A stretch of 64,000 nucleotides of DNA, from contig NZ_CAADFC020000020.1 of assembly GCF_900696085.1 (NCBI RefSeq), positions 62,001 through 126,000 of the forward strand, read 5' to 3'. Below are positions 34,132-43,676 of the stretch, in pieces. The translations under genes were made by a program, and so were the position numbers. A model generated the notes under the pieces. The model did no database searches. It was not told the DNA's origin and saw nothing but the letters and a program-made list of their open reading frames with translations. Positions within the stretch are counted from its first letter, which is position 1. Each line of letters starts with the position of its first letter. This DNA is from Bradyrhizobium ivorense. GTDB lineage: Bacteria > Pseudomonadota > Alphaproteobacteria > Rhizobiales > Xanthobacteraceae.

Positions 34132-35421
34132 TCAGGCGGCTGGCTTGCGACTCGCCAGCACCTTGTCGATGCGCCTTCCGTCGAGATCGACGATCTCGAA
34201 CTCCCAGCCCTGCGCCAGGGTTTTGGCGCCGACATCGGGGATCGCGCCGAACTCGTGCAGCAGAAATCCCGCCGCCGTCTGGTAGGGCCGCGGCGAGGGC
34301 AGCGCGACGCCGAGCAGCTCGCTGAACTCGAGCGCCGGCATCCAGCCCGAGATCAAATAGGAGCCGTCGTCGCGCCTGACATAGGCGGGTTCGGCGGGGC
34401 CCTGCTCGGTGTGGAAGGCGCCGACGATCGCCTCCAGAATGTCGGCGCTGGTGACGACGCCCTGGAAGGTGCCGTACTCGTCATGCACGAGGCCGATATG
34501 GACCGCGGAGTCGCGCAGGATCGCGACCACGTCGCGGGCGTCGACGGTCTCCGGGATGATCGGCGCATCGCGGGTCAGCGCGCGGACGTCGGGGGTCTGG
34601 CCGGCGAGATAGACGTCGAGCACGTCCTTGGCCTGCACGATGCCGAGCGCGTGGTCGCGGTTGCCGTCGAACACCACGCAGCGCGAGTGATTGCTCTTCT
34701 GCAGCGCCGCCAGGATGTCGGGGGCGGGGTCGGCGAGGTCGATCAGGCTGACCTCGTGGCGCGGCGTCATCACGGCGCCGACCGGCAGATCGCCGAGCCG
34801 CATCACGCCGGCGATCATCTCCTTCTCGCCGGGCTCCAGCACGCCGGCGTTCTCGGCCTCCACCACCAGCGTCTTGATCTCGTCCTCGCTGACGCGGTCC
34901 TGCGCATCGTCGCGATGGCCGAGCAGCCACAGCAAAAGCTTGCCGGAGCGATCCAGCAGCCATACGACCGGCAACGACAGCTTGGCCATCATCGTCATCG
35001 CCGGCGCCACCCGCACCGCGATCGACTCGGGATCGCGCAGCGCGATCTGCTTCGGCACCAGCTCGCCGACGATCAGCGAGGCATAGGTGATCACGCCGAC
35101 CACGACGCCGACGCCGACCGCGTCGGCAAGGCTCGACGACATCCCGAACTCGAGCAGCCATGCCGACAGGCGCTGGCCGAGCGTCGCGCCGGAAAACGCG
35201 CCCGACAGCACGCCGATCAGGGTAATGCCGATCTGCACCGTGGAGAGAAATTTTCCGGGATCGGAGGCCAGCGCCAGCGCGCGGCGCGAGCCGCTGACGC
35301 CTTTCTCGACCAGCGCGGCGAGCCGCGCCGGGCGCGAGGACACGATGGCGAGCTCCGACATCGACAACAGACCGTTGACGACGATCAACACCGCCACGAT
35401 CGCAAGTTCCAGATAAAGCAC
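34132..35421 (-). CDS. CorC/HlyC-type protein with CNNM and CBS domains
   Basis: The 429-residue protein has an N-terminal CNNM (DUF21) membrane domain of about four helices (residues 1-170, with ELVPKQIALRDPE), then a tandem CBS pair (about 200-330: MTPRHEV... and IIPETVDARDVV...) and a C-terminal CorC_HlyC transporter-associated domain (about 345-425). This is the PaeA/YtfL-like layout linked to Mg2+ or polyamine efflux. The name hemolysin is historical. It starts at GTG 35421 with AGGGAC ahead. Confidence 0.92.
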   Translation of the reverse strand: MLYLELAIVAVLIVVNGLLSMSELAIVSSRPARLAALVEKGVSGSRRALALASDPGKFLSTVQIGITLIGVLSGAFSGATLGQRLSAWLLEFGMSSSLADAVGVGVVVGVITYASLIVGELVPKQIALRDPESIAVRVAPAMTMMAKLSLPVVWLLDRSGKLLLWLLGHRDDAQDRVSEDEIKTLVVEAENAGVLEPGEKEMIAGVMRLGDLPVGAVMTPRHEVSLIDLADPAPDILAALQKSNHSRCVVFDGNRDHALGIVQAKDVLDVYLAGQTPDVRALTRDAPIIPETVDARDVVAILRDSAVHIGLVHDEYGTFQGVVTSADILEAIVGAFHTEQGPAEPAYVRRDDGSYLISGWMPALEFSELLGVALPSPRPYQTAAGFLLHEFGAIPDVGAKTLAQGWEFEIVDLDGRRIDKVLASRKPAA

Positions 35422-35855
35422 GGGAGTCCCTGAAGCATTTTGGCGGCGTTCGCCGCGGCACGACGGCCCCTATATAGCCGGACCGTTGCGGTTTTGCTGT
35501 GCCTTGTGCGGCCACGCGCAACCGTCGATACGCATGACGCGCATGCAGCTGAAAATCGCGGCATTTTGGCGCGCCGGCGTGCGGTGAGCGCGTCGACCGC
35601 CGTCGCGCAGGGGGGCGCGCATCCAAAACCCGAAAAACAACCCCATGCAAAGTAGCCGGTGGGCAGACGCTCGAAACGAGCAACTTGACACGTCGGGCAA
35701 GTCAGCGTTATTTTTCCAAAATTCCGAAATCGTGGCGGATGCGACGCGGGCGTGGCCGGTAGCCCTATGCGGAAGCCCCTGGCTCCTGCGAGAGTTTTGG
35801 CGTCTGCGAAAGCTTTGGCGTCGACGGCGGGCGCGAACCAAAGCGGGAGCGGCAG
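35422..35855. other. Intergenic region without a recognisable gene
   Basis: About 430 bases upstream of the CorC-type gene. Open frames here lack start signals and recognisable coding character. The segment contains short repeated stretches (AGTTTTGGCG and AAGCTTTGGCG at about 35791-35821) but no terminator or named repeat. Confidence 0.5.
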
Positions 35856-36179
35856 CTAGCTCCAGGCCAGCAGCCGCAGCTCTGGCTTGGCGAACCTCTT
35901 GGAGGGAGTCGCCGGCGGCACCGGCGGTCGATCGGATGCCTCCTGCAGGTGCATGCGCAAATCCGCGGTGCACTGCTTCATCTGGTTGCGCAATTCGCGG
36001 CGGGAGAACGTGGTCATCGAGGGATCGGCGAGCTGTTGCCAGGCCTGCCGCAGCCATTCCTGCAGTTCGCGAATCTTTTGATCCAGAACTTTCTGGTCCA
36101 GGACCTTCTGATCCTGGGCCCATTGATCCAGGGCCTTTTGATACGAGGCTTTCTGATGCGAGACTTCGGGGTGGGCCAT
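35856..36179 (-). CDS. Hypothetical coiled-coil protein with internal repeats
   Basis: The 107-residue protein has no signal peptide. Residues about 6-45 form a heptad-like run of degenerate units (QKALDQWAQDQKVLDQKVLD) followed by IRELQEWLRQAWQQL, predicted coiled coil. A basic C-terminal part with two Pro runs follows. The DNA shows the matching 12- to 21-base direct repeats (CTTCTGATCC/TTTTGATCC). The start at 36179 is chosen for the Met before the repeats; 36248 or 36272 are possible. It may be a real gene or a repeat expansion; I recognise no family. Confidence 0.45.
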   Translation of the reverse strand: MAHPEVSHQKASYQKALDQWAQDQKVLDQKVLDQKIRELQEWLRQAWQQLADPSMTTFSRRELRNQMKQCTADLRMHLQEASDRPPVPPATPSKRFAKPELRLLAWS

Positions 36180-36318
36180 GTCGCCGATATCCCAGGAAGC
36201 GATCGGTTGTGAAGTAACGCTGATTCGCGTCGTTTCACCTAGCGCCATCTTGAGCGACGAAGCTGTATGCACCGGCGCGGCACTGCGGCAGGCGGGCGAT
36301 GCGAGAGTGGACGCTGCG

Positions 36319-36522
36319 TCAGCGCGTCTCGTCGGGAGGGGAGCGCACCAGATCCAGCGCGAGCGGCAGCGCGACGACCAGCGCCGTGATCATCGAGAGG
36401 TGACGGGTCTGCACCGCCGACAGGCCGAGATCGTTCTGGGCGACATAAGCGAGCATGATCGCGGCGTATCCGGCCACGCAGACCGCGACGATGATGCTGG
36501 CGAAATCGATCTTGCTGTCCAT
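36319..36522 (-). CDS. Small two-helix membrane protein
   Basis: The 67-residue protein has two hydrophobic segments (about 8-30 and 43-60), short charged ends and a QNDLGLSAVQTRH loop between. There is no recognised family. The longer frame to 36738 has no coding character before Met 36522. Confidence 0.6.
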   Translation of the reverse strand: MDSKIDFASIIVAVCVAGYAAIMLAYVAQNDLGLSAVQTRHLSMITALVVALPLALDLVRSPPDETR

Positions 36523-36625
36523 GGCGCCGCCGGTTGCTTGCGGAGCCGGTGTAGCGCGGCGGAGACCGGCGCGCCTATGAGCTGGATCACGCCCGCGTTG
36601 CGCGGTTACCCCTCGCAGGAAGCAG

Positions 36626-36925
36626 CTACTCGACGCAGAAATAGGTGCGCGGCACGACGCGGGCGGCGGTGTAGCGATAATACGGCCGGTAGGCGAAGCC
36701 GCGGTAGATCGCCGGCGGCTCGCTGTAGAGCGCGCCATGATAGGCGTTGTACACCGGGCCTGTCGTGCAGCGATACGGCGTCGGGCTCGGCGGATACGGC
36801 GTCACCACGGCGAGCTCGGGCGGGATGGCCGGCCAGCGTTCCACGGCCTGCGCAGACCGTTCGGCGGCCACCAGGGCCAGGGTGGCAAGGGTGGCGATCG
36901 CGGCAAGCGCCAGAGCGCGTTTCAT
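36626..36925 (-). CDS. Small secreted Tyr/Pro-rich protein
   Basis: The 99-residue protein has a signal peptide (residues 1 to about 27) and a mature part rich in Pro and Tyr (for example AYRPYYRYTAARVV), with two Cys, one near the end (TYFCVE). GAGGTGAG precedes ATG 36925. Secreted or envelope location is likely; no function is known to me. Confidence 0.75.
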   Translation of the reverse strand: MKRALALAAIATLATLALVAAERSAQAVERWPAIPPELAVVTPYPPSPTPYRCTTGPVYNAYHGALYSEPPAIYRGFAYRPYYRYTAARVVPRTYFCVE

Positions 36926-37008
36926 CTGCTCACCTCATCGCCGGCCGACGCGGCCGGTGGGACAAGGTTGCCAGCAATCCCGCTGACGGTCCACGGCCTG
37001 CCGCGGAT

Positions 37009-37107
37009 TAAAGCGCGATGAGATTGGGTTGAATCATCATCGCGCTTTAGCTCTTTGTTTGAGCATGATCCTTTCGGAAAACCGCTTCACACTTTTCCGG
37101 ATCATGC
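37009..37107. repeat. Composite repeat: AAAGCGCGATGA palindrome plus GCATGATC repeat, copy 2
   Basis: Two adjacent palindromes. TAAAGCGCGATGA (37009-37021) pairs with TCATCGCGCTTTA (37037-37049). The GCATGATC/GATCATGC element at 37073-37107 is a second copy of the repeat seen at 24625. The stop codon of the next small ORF lies just past its edge. Confidence 0.75.
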
Positions 37108-37108
37108 T

Positions 37109-37237
37109 CTATTTCCCGCGCGGCAGCGTGACCGGGACGTGCGGCGAGGTGCTCACCACACGCGGGCTTCCATCGGGATTGCGGGGTTGGCCGTTAAGCA
37201 GGGTCTCGAGATACAAAAAGAATTTTTCGGCAAGCAT
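37109..37237 (-). CDS. Hypothetical 42-residue protein
   Basis: The short ORF begins MLAEKFFLYLETLLNGQ and ends with the basic tail HVPVTLPRGK. A GAGG stretch lies nine bases before the ATG. The pattern (amphipathic N-terminus, then PDGSPRVVSTSPHVPV) is one I associate with small bradyrhizobial proteins, without a known role. Its stop codon abuts a dispersed repeat. Confidence 0.55.
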   Translation of the reverse strand: MLAEKFFLYLETLLNGQPRNPDGSPRVVSTSPHVPVTLPRGK

Positions 37238-37364
37238 GGGCGTAGCCCTCGTCGTGTATTCCCGTACGTCGCGGGCGCTCGCTGGACAATTCAATCAACA
37301 AAATGCGATTCACGCCGGCACTGCGATGCTGCGGCGCGTGTGCGTCGATGTTCAATCCGTGAGA

Positions 37365-37751
37365 TTACCGGCCATCCGTGCCGCCCGGGCTTGTCGCAGC
37401 CGTGACCTTCCAGGGCGCCTGAAGCGCCTCGTCGGCCTGGCGGGCGCTGCGCTCGGGAACCAGCCCGCGCTGCGTGGTCACGCAGCGGGCAGGCGCGTCG
37501 AGCTCTTGGGATAACGCCTCAAAGCGCCACAGGGTGACGGGCGCCGCTACCGAGCAATGTTCGCAGCGCAATGGCGTGCCGCCGCCCAGATATCGTCCAT
37601 GCCGGAACGTCTCTGGCGACGCGGGTTGTTTGCAGGTCGGGCAAGCCAGCGCGAGCTTGCTTGCCTTCCACCATTGAACCACGCGAAACACCGCACCCCT
37701 CGGGCATTGCCGCCCATTGCCACAATTGTGACAATTTAGCGAAGTCGCCAC
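37365..37751 (-). CDS. Hypothetical Cys-rich zinc-ribbon-like protein
   Basis: The 128-residue frame has CxxC pairs at CHNC (residues 7-10), CPTC (about 37-40) and CEHC (about 63-66). The last two, about 22 residues apart, look like a zinc ribbon. The C-terminal 50 residues are basic and low-complexity. There is no clear Shine-Dalgarno sequence, and codon use is less biased than in neighbours. It may be a foreign or decaying gene. Confidence 0.4.
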   Translation of the reverse strand: MATSLNCHNCGNGRQCPRGAVFRVVQWWKASKLALACPTCKQPASPETFRHGRYLGGGTPLRCEHCSVAAPVTLWRFEALSQELDAPARCVTTQRGLVPERSARQADEALQAPWKVTAATSPGGTDGR

Positions 37752-37931
37752 AATTGGGCAATATCGGTTGGCGGGGGACGCGGCAGTTAGCCACGCCTTT
37801 CAGCGCAGTGTCCGGGACGGCTAGGGGGCACCGATCTACCTGAGTTGGTTAGTGAATTCCTAAGAATTGTGGGTGCAGGCTGTGAGCGCATCACACAGTT
37901 CCTTCAAGGATGCGGGTTAGCAATTCGGATC

Positions 37932-38123
37932 ATGGACAGGCAGAACGACACCGACGATCGAATCGTACCCGCGTTACGCCAGCGCTATGGACGGCTGGCT
38001 TGGTGGATCGTCCGGTTCAATCGGATGTTCGAGCCGTCCCGCGTCGCCGAGCCGACACGGACCTACCTGCCGCCGCGGACCGCCGTTCCGCCCAGGCGCC
38101 CGTTGCCGCCGCGCCCCGAATAG
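37932..38123 (+). CDS. Hypothetical small basic protein
   Basis: The 63-residue ORF starts MDRQNDTDDRIVPALRQRYG, has a short amphipathic Trp/Phe segment (LAWWIVRFNRMF) and a Pro/Arg-rich end. There is no good ribosome-binding site. Real translation is uncertain; no family was recognised. Confidence 0.35.
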   Translation: MDRQNDTDDRIVPALRQRYGRLAWWIVRFNRMFEPSRVAEPTRTYLPPRTAVPPRRPLPPRPE

Positions 38124-38261
38124 CGCCTCCACGAAGACCTGCGAGCCCCCGTATCGGCGGCCGGACCGGGCTGCTATGCATGCGGCAGCGGCGGACGGCA
38201 GGTCCGCTTTTGGCGATGCGCGTCACGGGGACGGGCGCAAGCGACGAGAAGGACGAATGCA

Positions 38262-39113
<852 letters not shown>

Positions 39114-39229
39114 CGTCTTTCGGTGTGCGCGCCGCTGCCGGCGCAGACACCGTAGTGATCCGGAATGGATCGCACGCAAGACCTGACGTAACACGCGGCT
39201 CATCCGCCGCGTGAGGCGGGGGACAAAAG

Positions 39230-39275
39230 ACACGAGGCCCGGGCTCCTAGGCACACCGGGCCTCGTGTTGTTTTT
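39230..39275 (+). terminator. Intrinsic terminator of hbd
   Basis: A thirteen-pair stem ACACGAGGCCCGG/CCGGGCCTCGTGT with a 13-base loop is followed by TGTTTTT. A short CGCGGC hairpin precedes it at about 39195. Confidence 0.9.
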
Positions 39276-39755
39276 GCGGGCGCCCGCAGTCTACGGGCTT
39301 TGCTCACGCTCTGGAAAAATCAACGGCGCGGTCGCTGCGTCAGCATTCTCGGTCATCCGGGATGCGCCGCAGGCGCAGACCCGGAATCTTGAGGTTATGA
39401 GGACTCATCTCGGATTCTCAGGTGCGCGATTGCGCACCTGAGAGGATGTGAGGCTTTGTCCTCACACACCGCTGTTCATCGCCCGGCCTTGACCGGCCGA
39501 TCCAGTACGCCGCGGCTTCTCGGTTCATTCACCACTGCCTCTGGAATACTGGATCACCCGCGTGCGCGGGTGATGACACCGAGCAAATTGAGCAAACCAA
39601 CCCGTCATCCTTGTATGCGGACGCGCAGGTGAGGGGCGTGCCGTCCACCCACGCGCAGCCTCACAGTGAGTTGAGCGGCGGCCGGAAACCTCGCATCGCC
39701 GCCGCCCGTACCCTACATCACGGCTGGGAGCCGAAGGTGAGAAGGAACTGGAATA
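39276..39755. other. Intergenic region with repeat-like palindromes, no gene seen
   Basis: About 480 bases. It holds TCATCCGGGATGCGCC...GCAGACCCGGAATC and CAGGTGCGC/GCGCACCTG inverted repeats at about 39354-39440, and TGGATCACCCGCG...CGCGGGTGATGAC at about 39549-39576. These resemble other dispersed intergenic palindromes. No open frame with a good start was found. Confidence 0.5.
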
Positions 39756-40010
39756 ATGCGCAGGACGATTTGGGCGGCTTTGGCGTTCACGGCACTCGGC
39801 TCGCTGGCGGGCGCGGCGTCGCCGGCCGCGGCTGCGACGCATGACTATCCCTGGTGCGCCCAGGGCCGGCAGGAGGGATATCCCGGCGACTGCAACTACC
39901 GGACCTACGAGCAGTGCCAGGCCTCGGTGTCCGGCCGCGACGCCTATTGCGGCGTCAATCCGCGCGTCGGGTACAGCCAGCCGCGGACCTCGCCGCGGGC
40001 ATACCGCTGA
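39756..40010 (+). CDS. DUF3551 secreted protein
   Basis: The 84-residue protein has a signal peptide (residues 1-27, AAAAT) and four Cys in the pattern YPWCAQ...GDCNYRTYEQC...AYCGVNP. This is the DUF3551 signature of small periplasmic proteins abundant in Bradyrhizobium. GAAGGAACTGGA precedes the ATG. Function unknown. Confidence 0.9.
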   Translation: MRRTIWAALAFTALGSLAGAASPAAAATHDYPWCAQGRQEGYPGDCNYRTYEQCQASVSGRDAYCGVNPRVGYSQPRTSPRAYR

Positions 40011-40168
40011 GAACCGGCGCGACCGAAATCACGAAAAGCAGCGTGCGGCTTGCCGCCGGCAGAGGGCGGGGGCCGCGCTGCGCCACCATCCGGCACGATG
40101 GTTGCAGGATCCGACGGTATCCGGTGCGTCAAATGGGGCGCATCCATTCCTCTGCATTGGAGAGCCAC

Positions 40169-40333
40169 ATGGGCGAGATCATCAGATTCATCCCGAAAGC
40201 CGAACGCGAGCGCGCGCGCCTGATCCGCGAGGCCCGCGCCAACTATGAGCGCATCTTTCCGTCGGGCGGCTCCGGACAGGCCGAGACAGGTACGTCCGGA
40301 AGTAACGCAGACCAGGTGTCGTCCGAACCTTGA
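40169..40333 (+). CDS. Small conserved protein, unknown function
   Basis: The 54-residue protein begins MGEIIRFIPKAERERARLIR; the N-terminal half looks like an amphipathic helix rich in Arg/Glu and the rest is polar. I recall similar short proteins in bradyrhizobia. GGAGAG lies before ATG 40169. It may share a transcript with the membrane protein 27 bases downstream. Confidence 0.72.
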   Translation: MGEIIRFIPKAERERARLIREARANYERIFPSGGSGQAETGTSGSNADQVSSEP

Positions 40334-40360
40334 GCGCGTAGTCGAGCTGGGGAGCGGGCG

Positions 40361-40819
40361 ATGTGGAAACGGTTGTGGCTGACATGGACGATCGACAAGC
40401 CGGCGGCGCTGGGTGACTTGCTGTGGCAGGTCCTGGTCGTCGATTTCGCGGCCTTGCTGGATCGGCTGACCTTGCGCAGGATCATCGCGCTGATCCCGCT
40501 GGTCCTGGTGATCGCGGCCTATGTGCACCGGATTCCGGTTCCTCCGGAGTTGATGCTGGTCGGCGATCTCTTTGCCTATATCGACGTGTTCTCGATGGTC
40601 TTCCTGATCGGCCTGTTGACGCGGATGTCGACCGTCCTGGTCGTGGTCAAGCAGGCCGTCGATCTCGCGCGCAGGCTGTTGCAGCGCGTGCCGGGCACCT
40701 TGCGCCGGCTCGATCTCCGCCATCGCCGCGCCAAGGACAGCACCCGCCGCAAGCACCTCGGCCGCGCCACAACGGACGATGATGACGGTGCCGTGATGCC
40801 GGGCCTCGCCTGGGCATAG
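40361..40819 (+). CDS. Inner-membrane protein of unknown function
   Basis: The 152-residue protein has hydrophobic helices at about 20-36, 39-55 and 66-90, then a basic cytoplasmic tail (residues 100-135, many Arg/Lys) with an acidic DDDD patch. No family was recognised. GGGGAGCGGGCG precedes the ATG. Confidence 0.68.
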   Translation: MWKRLWLTWTIDKPAALGDLLWQVLVVDFAALLDRLTLRRIIALIPLVLVIAAYVHRIPVPPELMLVGDLFAYIDVFSMVFLIGLLTRMSTVLVVVKQAVDLARRLLQRVPGTLRRLDLRHRRAKDSTRRKHLGRATTDDDDGAVMPGLAWA

Positions 40820-40829
40820 ATCGCCGCGC

Positions 40830-41039
40830 CTATTGCGGCCGTCCGATCTGAGGTTCGAGCTCGTCGGCCGCGGAGCCTTCGGTCGGAGCGCCGTGCCCGG
40901 CCTGCCGATGCGAGCTGGAGAGATCGGTCACGCCGAGCCGGGATCGGTGATACGCGATGCCCATTTGCACGCTCCAGACGCCGAACAGCAGCGCGCCGGC
41001 GGCACACGCCGCGACGAAAGCCCAATCGCGTTTCTTCAT
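40830..41039 (-). CDS. Small single-pass membrane protein
   Basis: The 69-residue protein starts MKKRDWAFVAACAAGALLFG (one helix, about residues 6-25) followed by a polar tail. The upstream extension to 41084 lacks support. No family was recognised. It is convergent with the gene ending at 40819. Confidence 0.5.
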   Translation of the reverse strand: MKKRDWAFVAACAAGALLFGVWSVQMGIAYHRSRLGVTDLSSSHRQAGHGAPTEGSAADELEPQIGRPQ

Positions 41040-41084
41040 CAGCTCGAACAAGGCCAAACCCGTTGCGGCGTTCCGCGGCCACAT

Positions 41085-41637
41085 CTGGGCCCGGTCGGCT
41101 CGGAGGAACGTTCCGCTCCATCATCAAGCTCGAAGTGGCAGCACTAAGGCATTGATTCCTTTCGTGCAAGAGGTGGTATTATGAACCGTATAGCACCGGA
41201 GGTAGTTTTGCCGGAATTCGGGAATTGGCGCGGATCCAGCGGTCGATCTGCAATGAAGGCGACCGAGACGTCGCAGCTTTGCGCGCTCGGCAACCGCGGG
41301 ACAGACGACCCCCGTGCTTGCAAGAAAAAGCCCCGCCGAGCGTGAGCTCTGGAGCGGGGCTTTCCTGGGGGAGCCTTTCACGAGCCTTGGAGGCAGGTTG
41401 ATGTTGCATCGTCACGCCGGGCGTTGCCAATCACATGCGCTGGAAGTGGAGACCTTCCAAAAGCAAAACGCCGCGAGCAGGGCGCGCGGCAATTGCGGTG
41501 CGCGTTGCTGACTGCAGCATCACCTGCGCAGCGCTGCCGGACCCAATCATCGCATTAAGAAATCGCAACGTGATCTCGCAGGCTTGTGAGTGGCAGACGG
41601 AGTCGGTGCGACTATTTTGGTGGCCCGGAGGGCAGCG
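41085..41637 (+). other. Gene-poor region with an orphan terminator
   Basis: A strong hairpin AAAGCCCCGC (41327-41336)/GCGGGGCTTT (41354-41363) with a 17-base loop sits here with no larger gene to serve: the nearest genes are at 40830-41039 (minus) and from 41638 (plus). An A run before it makes it also a minus-strand terminator. A 54-codon frame from ATG 41181 runs into it. A small RNA ending at this hairpin is possible. Confidence 0.45.
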
Positions 41638-41847
41638 ATGAAATACAGCGCCGAACTCGTCCAGACGATGCGTGATGCGTTAGAAGCTGTGATGGCCAAG
41701 GTGCCGAGAGACCAGGTCGTGTTCGGCCTCAAGGCCGCAGTCGCCGAATACATCCTGGTCACCGCCGCGCACGGCCAGACCTCCTACGACGGCCTCGTGG
41801 CGTCAGCGTCGGATCAGGTGCAGACGATTATTTCGATGCTGACGTGA
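41638..41847 (+). CDS. Small conserved protein, unknown function
   Basis: The 69-residue protein is soluble and mainly helical (MKYSAELVQTMRDALEAVMAK; GLKAAVAEYILVTAAHGQ), with a strong GGAGGGCAGCG before ATG 41638. The in-frame extension to 41590 lacks support. No domain was recognised. Confidence 0.7.
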   Translation: MKYSAELVQTMRDALEAVMAKVPRDQVVFGLKAAVAEYILVTAAHGQTSYDGLVASASDQVQTIISMLT

Positions 41848-42056
41848 GCGCGGACACGGGTCTCTTACGACGGCACTGCTTGCCGATCGAAGACATGCGG
41901 AAGCGTTGCCGGGCGTCGGCCCGCGACGGGAAGGGCAGGCGACGCCCATCAGGCCTCTGGTTGTCCCGGGAAAAGTACGCCGCCGGTCTCAAAAATACAC
42001 GCCCGGCGACGTTTCCTTCCTGAACTGGGACACTGAAATCCCCAGCGTCACTCATA

Positions 42057-42098
42057 CTGCATGGCCTGTGCCACGGGCTGCATGGCCTGTGCCACAGG
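42057..42098. repeat. Tandem duplication of a 21-base unit
   Basis: CTGCATGGCCTGTGCCACGGG is followed directly by the same unit with one change (CAGG for CGGG). It lies just downstream of the small membrane protein gene ending at 42109 and in no coding frame I would defend. Confidence 0.85.
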
Positions 42099-42108
42099 CC
42101 TTCATCAT

Positions 42109-42402
42109 CTAGGACAGTGGACGGCAGGTTGTTACGAACACGGTCTTGCTGCACTGCCAGTCGCTGCCGAGCGCGGCGCTCGAGACGTGCTTGGGACCGG
42201 TGACCGCGATCAATAGAACCGCCCCCGCGGCCAGACAAACTGCGATGGCAAGCATCCGCAAGCTGCCTGCCCATGTTCCGGCGAAGGCCGCGCCTTGCCG
42301 GCGACGCCGCAACCAGGCGCCCAAGTCGGCCGATCGGCGGAGCTGGGCGTTACGCAAAACCTGGTCGAGATCCTGGAATTGAATGCCACTGTCATGCTGC
42401 AT
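42109..42402 (-). CDS. Small single-pass membrane protein
   Basis: The 97-residue protein has a helical N-terminal part (DLDQVLRNAQLRRSADLGAWL), one membrane helix at about residues 49-68 (MLAIAVCLAAGAVLLIAV) and a short tail with two Cys. A start with GGGG about ten bases upstream supports ATG 42402. The N-terminal motif recurs in small bradyrhizobial membrane proteins as I recall; function unknown. Confidence 0.68.
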   Translation of the reverse strand: MQHDSGIQFQDLDQVLRNAQLRRSADLGAWLRRRRQGAAFAGTWAGSLRMLAIAVCLAAGAVLLIAVTGPKHVSSAALGSDWQCSKTVFVTTCRPLS

Positions 42403-43095
42403 GGCTTGACCCCTGAAATTTGCAGGTAAGCAAACAATGCAGCAATGATGGGCGTCGTTTGTTTCGCCTTCGCTTCAAGCGGGCCGAAATGATGTTTCGT
42501 TCACGGCAAGGTTATCGGTTTGACGACGATGAGCCCTCGCGATCGTCAATGTGGGCCCCGCACAAAAAACCACGCCGCCGAGCTTGAAATGCAGCATCCC
42601 GGCGGCGTCACGTTCTTCCAGCCCTGGGCCCTGAAATCCCCAGTGGCCAAAACCTAGCAAATGATCAAACCGGTGAACTGTTGCTTGGTTCACACAAATT
42701 GAAAAAGAGAGGCTGACGCCAGGGCTGTACGCCAGCCCCTCCGAAACGTGACCGTACTCTACTGTCGTCCCCAACGGTCCCGTCCCTTGGAGAAGCCTGC
42801 GCCTATGAGGTTGCTGATTTGCTAACGGAGGCCGTTTTCCCGCTCCAGCGGAGTACCTCGTCAGATTTTGTCAGGTGCACGGCGACGTGGAGTACAGTTC
42901 GGGGCTGCCGCGGATGTACCGGCGCGCTCTGCTGAACCGAGGCGGCCTGCCCACTGGCGCCCGCGCTACAGCAGACGGAACGACGGCTTCAACGATCCCC
43001 CTTTGCTGAGGCCGTTCGTAGTGACGGCCTCGGCGCGCCGCCCGCGCTGGGGCCGTTCTTATTGGCATCAGTTGTGAGGGCATCGCCGGGTGCGG
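42403..43095. other. Gene-poor region with an orphan minus-strand terminator
   Basis: About 690 bases with no credible gene. A hairpin ACGCCGCCG (42572-42580)/CGGCGGCGT (42600-42608) is followed on the minus strand by GGTTTTTTG, a good terminator. It has no identified gene upstream on that strand between 42610 and 43095. GGCTG/CAGCC hairpins lie at about 42713-42742. A small RNA or the remains of an island are possible. Confidence 0.5.
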
Positions 43096-43563
43096 CTATT
43101 TTGTACGCTTGCTAAGTGCGGCCAACCGAGGCTGTAGCAAGCTAACGACGTGAGTCTCAGCCTGGAAATATGAGGGATAAATGACATCAATCATCGGTTT
43201 GCGAACTCCGCGGTTCCAACGCTGAGCTTCTCCGGTCGAATATTTGCGTTTTCCTTTCTCGAACAACTCGCGATATCGAAACGGCGAAATTCCGAGAAAC
43301 CGCTGGAAGCTGACGCGAGGACCTTTCCCGTCGCCATCGACTTCGATCGAGTCCGAATGCAGTTCTTCTGCGTAACTCTTGGGATAAGGTTCTATCGAGA
43401 CAACGCGCCTTATGCCGGCGGCCACTATGTGTTTGGCGCAGAGGTGACATGGAAAGGTCGTGCTGTACAAAGTCGCTCCAGTAACAGGCACTCCGTTTCG
43501 GGCCGCATCTGTTATCGCCGACATTTCGGCATGGATATCACGTCCGAACTCTATCAGGTCCAT
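43096..43563 (-). pseudogene. Truncated anti-phage dCTP deaminase (DcdV/AvcD-like C-terminal part)
   Basis: The frame encodes the deaminase core: EFGRDIHAEMSA (HAE, catalytic Glu and zinc His), then TTFPCHLCAKHIVAAGI (PCxxC) and the family-typical VSIEPYPKSYAEELHSDSI and FLGISPFRYRELF. These strongly resemble the C-terminal half of the anti-phage dCTP deaminases, which in full form are about 500 residues with an N-terminal P-loop domain. That domain is absent. The frame stays open through the tRNA-Lys gene at 43677, so only about 190 residues could be read. ATG 43563 gives 155 residues. It may be an inactive remnant or a shortened, still functional deaminase. Codon use looks less GC-biased than in neighbours. 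Confidence 0.8.
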
Positions 43564-43676
43564 TACCTTAACCAGTTGTGAAGCCCGATCGCCTGTTGAT
43601 ACCCTGATTACACGGAATTTGTTGCCCTCTGCGCAGCGCGGCGTGGAGCTATACGTTGCTGATTTTAGTAGCGATT

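Noticed and set aside
41181..41345. A 54-codon ORF with AGAGGTGG before its ATG
   Set aside because: Its end runs into the terminator stem at 41327, and codon use and composition show no coding bias. The Shine-Dalgarno match alone is not enough.
42475..42774. A 99-codon minus-strand ORF across the 42.6 kb hairpin
   Set aside because: It passes straight through the terminator hairpin and has no ribosome-binding site or recognisable motif.
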